Below, piece by piece: positions 5,756 to 5,765 of a stretch of 5,765 bases of DNA; position 1 is the first letter of the stretch, and each line of letters begins with the position of its first letter. The stretch covers positions 1 through 5,765 of the forward strand of contig JAUILM010000405.1 of assembly GCA_030432855.1 (NCBI GenBank), read 5' to 3'. Position numbers and translations under genes: made by a program. The notes beneath the pieces were generated by a model. The model was not told where the DNA came from. It did no database searches and was given only the letters and a program-made list of their open reading frames with translations. This stretch comes from Bacteroidia bacterium (GTDB lineage: Bacteria > Bacteroidota > Bacteroidia > Chitinophagales > Saprospiraceae).

Positions 5756-5765
5756 ATAAGGTACA

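Noticed and set aside
1..5765. CRISPR array, tRNA or rRNA, insertion sequence or phage module
   Set aside because: No regularly spaced direct repeats, RNA gene signatures, transposase or integrase motifs, or terminal repeats were found on either strand by reading.

Overview
The window looks like an accessory, secreted-protein stretch of a Bacteroidota chromosome. The evidence is a gliding-motility-type C-terminal domain, two type A (Por-type) type IX secretion sorting tails, an Asp-rich motif of the 'EICDN..DDDGDGLID' kind directly after a signal peptide, and a near-perfect Bacteroidota promoter (TTG-N20-TAttTTTG). That combination is familiar from Saprospiria-like lineages (Lewinella and relatives). 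The class-level placement is inference from protein style, not a phylogenetic result.

Layout from left to right. Positions 1-862 (minus) hold the N-terminal 287 codons of a secreted sortilin/VPS10-like beta-propeller protein with Asp-box (BNR) repeats; its C-terminal part lies outside the window. A 193-bp divergent spacer (863-1055) follows, with a perfect 12-bp inverted repeat and a smaller dyad. Positions 1056-2252 (plus) encode a 398-residue two-repeat protein that I assign tentatively to the DUF4403 family; it has no signal peptide. Its 3' end overlaps by 17 bp the 3' end of a convergent 532-residue secreted multidomain protein (2236-3834, minus). That protein has an Asp-rich calcium-type loop, a jelly-roll-like region, an Ig-like region, two 'GCDS' repeats and a gliding-type C-terminal domain. 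A 321-bp divergent spacer (3835-4155) carries a good promoter and phased short repeats. Positions 4156-4623 (plus) encode a very small secreted protein that is essentially a signal peptide, a short acidic linker and a degenerate sorting domain. A strong intrinsic terminator (4711-4744) follows. Only 24 bp later starts a 328-residue secreted protein (4769-5755, plus) with a textbook type A sorting domain.

How the genes relate. Four of the five products carry export signals, and three carry T9SS-type C-terminal domains, so the common theme is the cell surface. Strand order (-,+,-,+,+) argues against one operon; only the last two genes could be co-transcribed, and a terminator separates them. 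I see no RNA gene, CRISPR array, insertion sequence or defence system. The most unusual points are the signal-less DUF4403-like protein, the mini sorting-domain protein, the terminator inside the leader of the last gene, and the long hairpin between the first two genes.
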